Assembly (NCBI GenBank): GCA_022750295.1
Contig: JAKIVZ010000017.1
Location: forward strand, 1-50,382
Direction of reading: 5' to 3'
DNA from: Candidatus Lutacidiplasma silvani
Lineage (GTDB): Archaea; Thermoplasmatota; Thermoplasmata; Lutacidiplasmatales; UBA184
Length of the DNA stretch: 50,382 nucleotides
Numbering within the stretch: position 1 is the stretch's first letter; every line of letters begins with the position of its first letter. The notes beneath the pieces were generated by a model. The model saw only the letters and a list, made by a program, of their open reading frames with translations. It was not told the origin of the DNA and did no database searches. Position numbers and translations under genes: made by a program. Shown here piece by piece: positions 50,341-50,382 of the stretch.

Positions 50341-50348
50341 TTAATTAA
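50341..50348 (-). promoter_or_regulatory. TATA-like element of the transposase
   Basis: TTAATTAA, palindromic, centred about 30 bases before ATG 50314. The remaining 34 bases to the window end contain only a GC-rich near-palindrome (CCCCGCGCGTGGGG). Confidence 0.5.
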
Positions 50349-50382
50349 CAATCGCTCTGTTTAGCCCCGCGCGTGGGGTTGG

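Noticed and set aside
1-50382. CRISPR array, rRNA genes, prophage modules
   Set aside because: No regularly spaced repeats, no rRNA signatures and no phage structural or integrase genes were seen by reading.

Overview
This window comes from a GC-rich archaeon, most likely a member of the Thermoplasmatota. Archaeal signs are both subunits of DNA topoisomerase VI, an archaeal-type CoaBC, aEF-1beta next to its usual Zn-ribbon partner, a 35-codon eL41 ribosomal protein gene, a tRNA-His gene that appears to carry a T-loop intron, an AglB/STT3 oligosaccharyltransferase, geranylgeranyl reductase with a prenyl synthase, a thermopsin-like secreted protease, and many TATA boxes 25-30 bases before start codons (leaderless mRNAs). 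The lineage is inferred from gene content only; no 16S rRNA gene is present.

Layout. 1-6094 (+): end of a complex I operon (nuoL partial, nuoM, nuoN) running into geranylgeranyl reductase and a prenyl diphosphate synthase, which suggests coupling of quinone or lipid isoprenoid supply to respiration. 6181-10983 (+): a small putative metal-binding protein, a four-helix membrane protein, a nitrilase-family amidohydrolase and top6B-top6A. 11023-15329: a hypothetical gene (-), the eL41 gene (+), a sucC-sucD operon with a small Cys/His protein (-), and coaBC (-). 15422-20407: HAD phosphatase (+), tRNA-His (-), methyltransferase (-), S9 peptidase (+), and a DUF429-methyltransferase pair (-). 20466-24820: polytopic membrane protein (+), thermopsin-family protease (-) and a 2,4-dienoyl-CoA-reductase-like SDR (+). 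24848-27542 (+): three AIM24-like paralogues with a zinc ribbon and a hypothetical gene. 27950-33296: a secreted thioredoxin-fold protein with an apparent C-terminal frameshift, a GNAT, an alpha/beta hydrolase (-) and a 579-residue coiled-coil protein of unknown function.

33328-47917 (-) is the most striking part. An AglB-like catalytic domain is fused to about 1,300 residues of extracellular beta-sandwich repeats. It is followed, with short gaps or overlaps, by a sequon-rich surface protein, a translation Zn-ribbon, aEF-1beta, a DUF457 membrane protein, a tandem GNAT, and, after an 80-base gap, a 1,524-residue surface protein. The genes at this end fit a cell that makes, exports and N-glycosylates large repeat-rich surface proteins.

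48058-50382 (-) looks accessory: two small membrane proteins, a hypothetical gene and an IS4/IS5-type transposase. Two intergenic spacers here share a repeated element with 20-base periodicity. I found no CRISPR array or rRNA gene.
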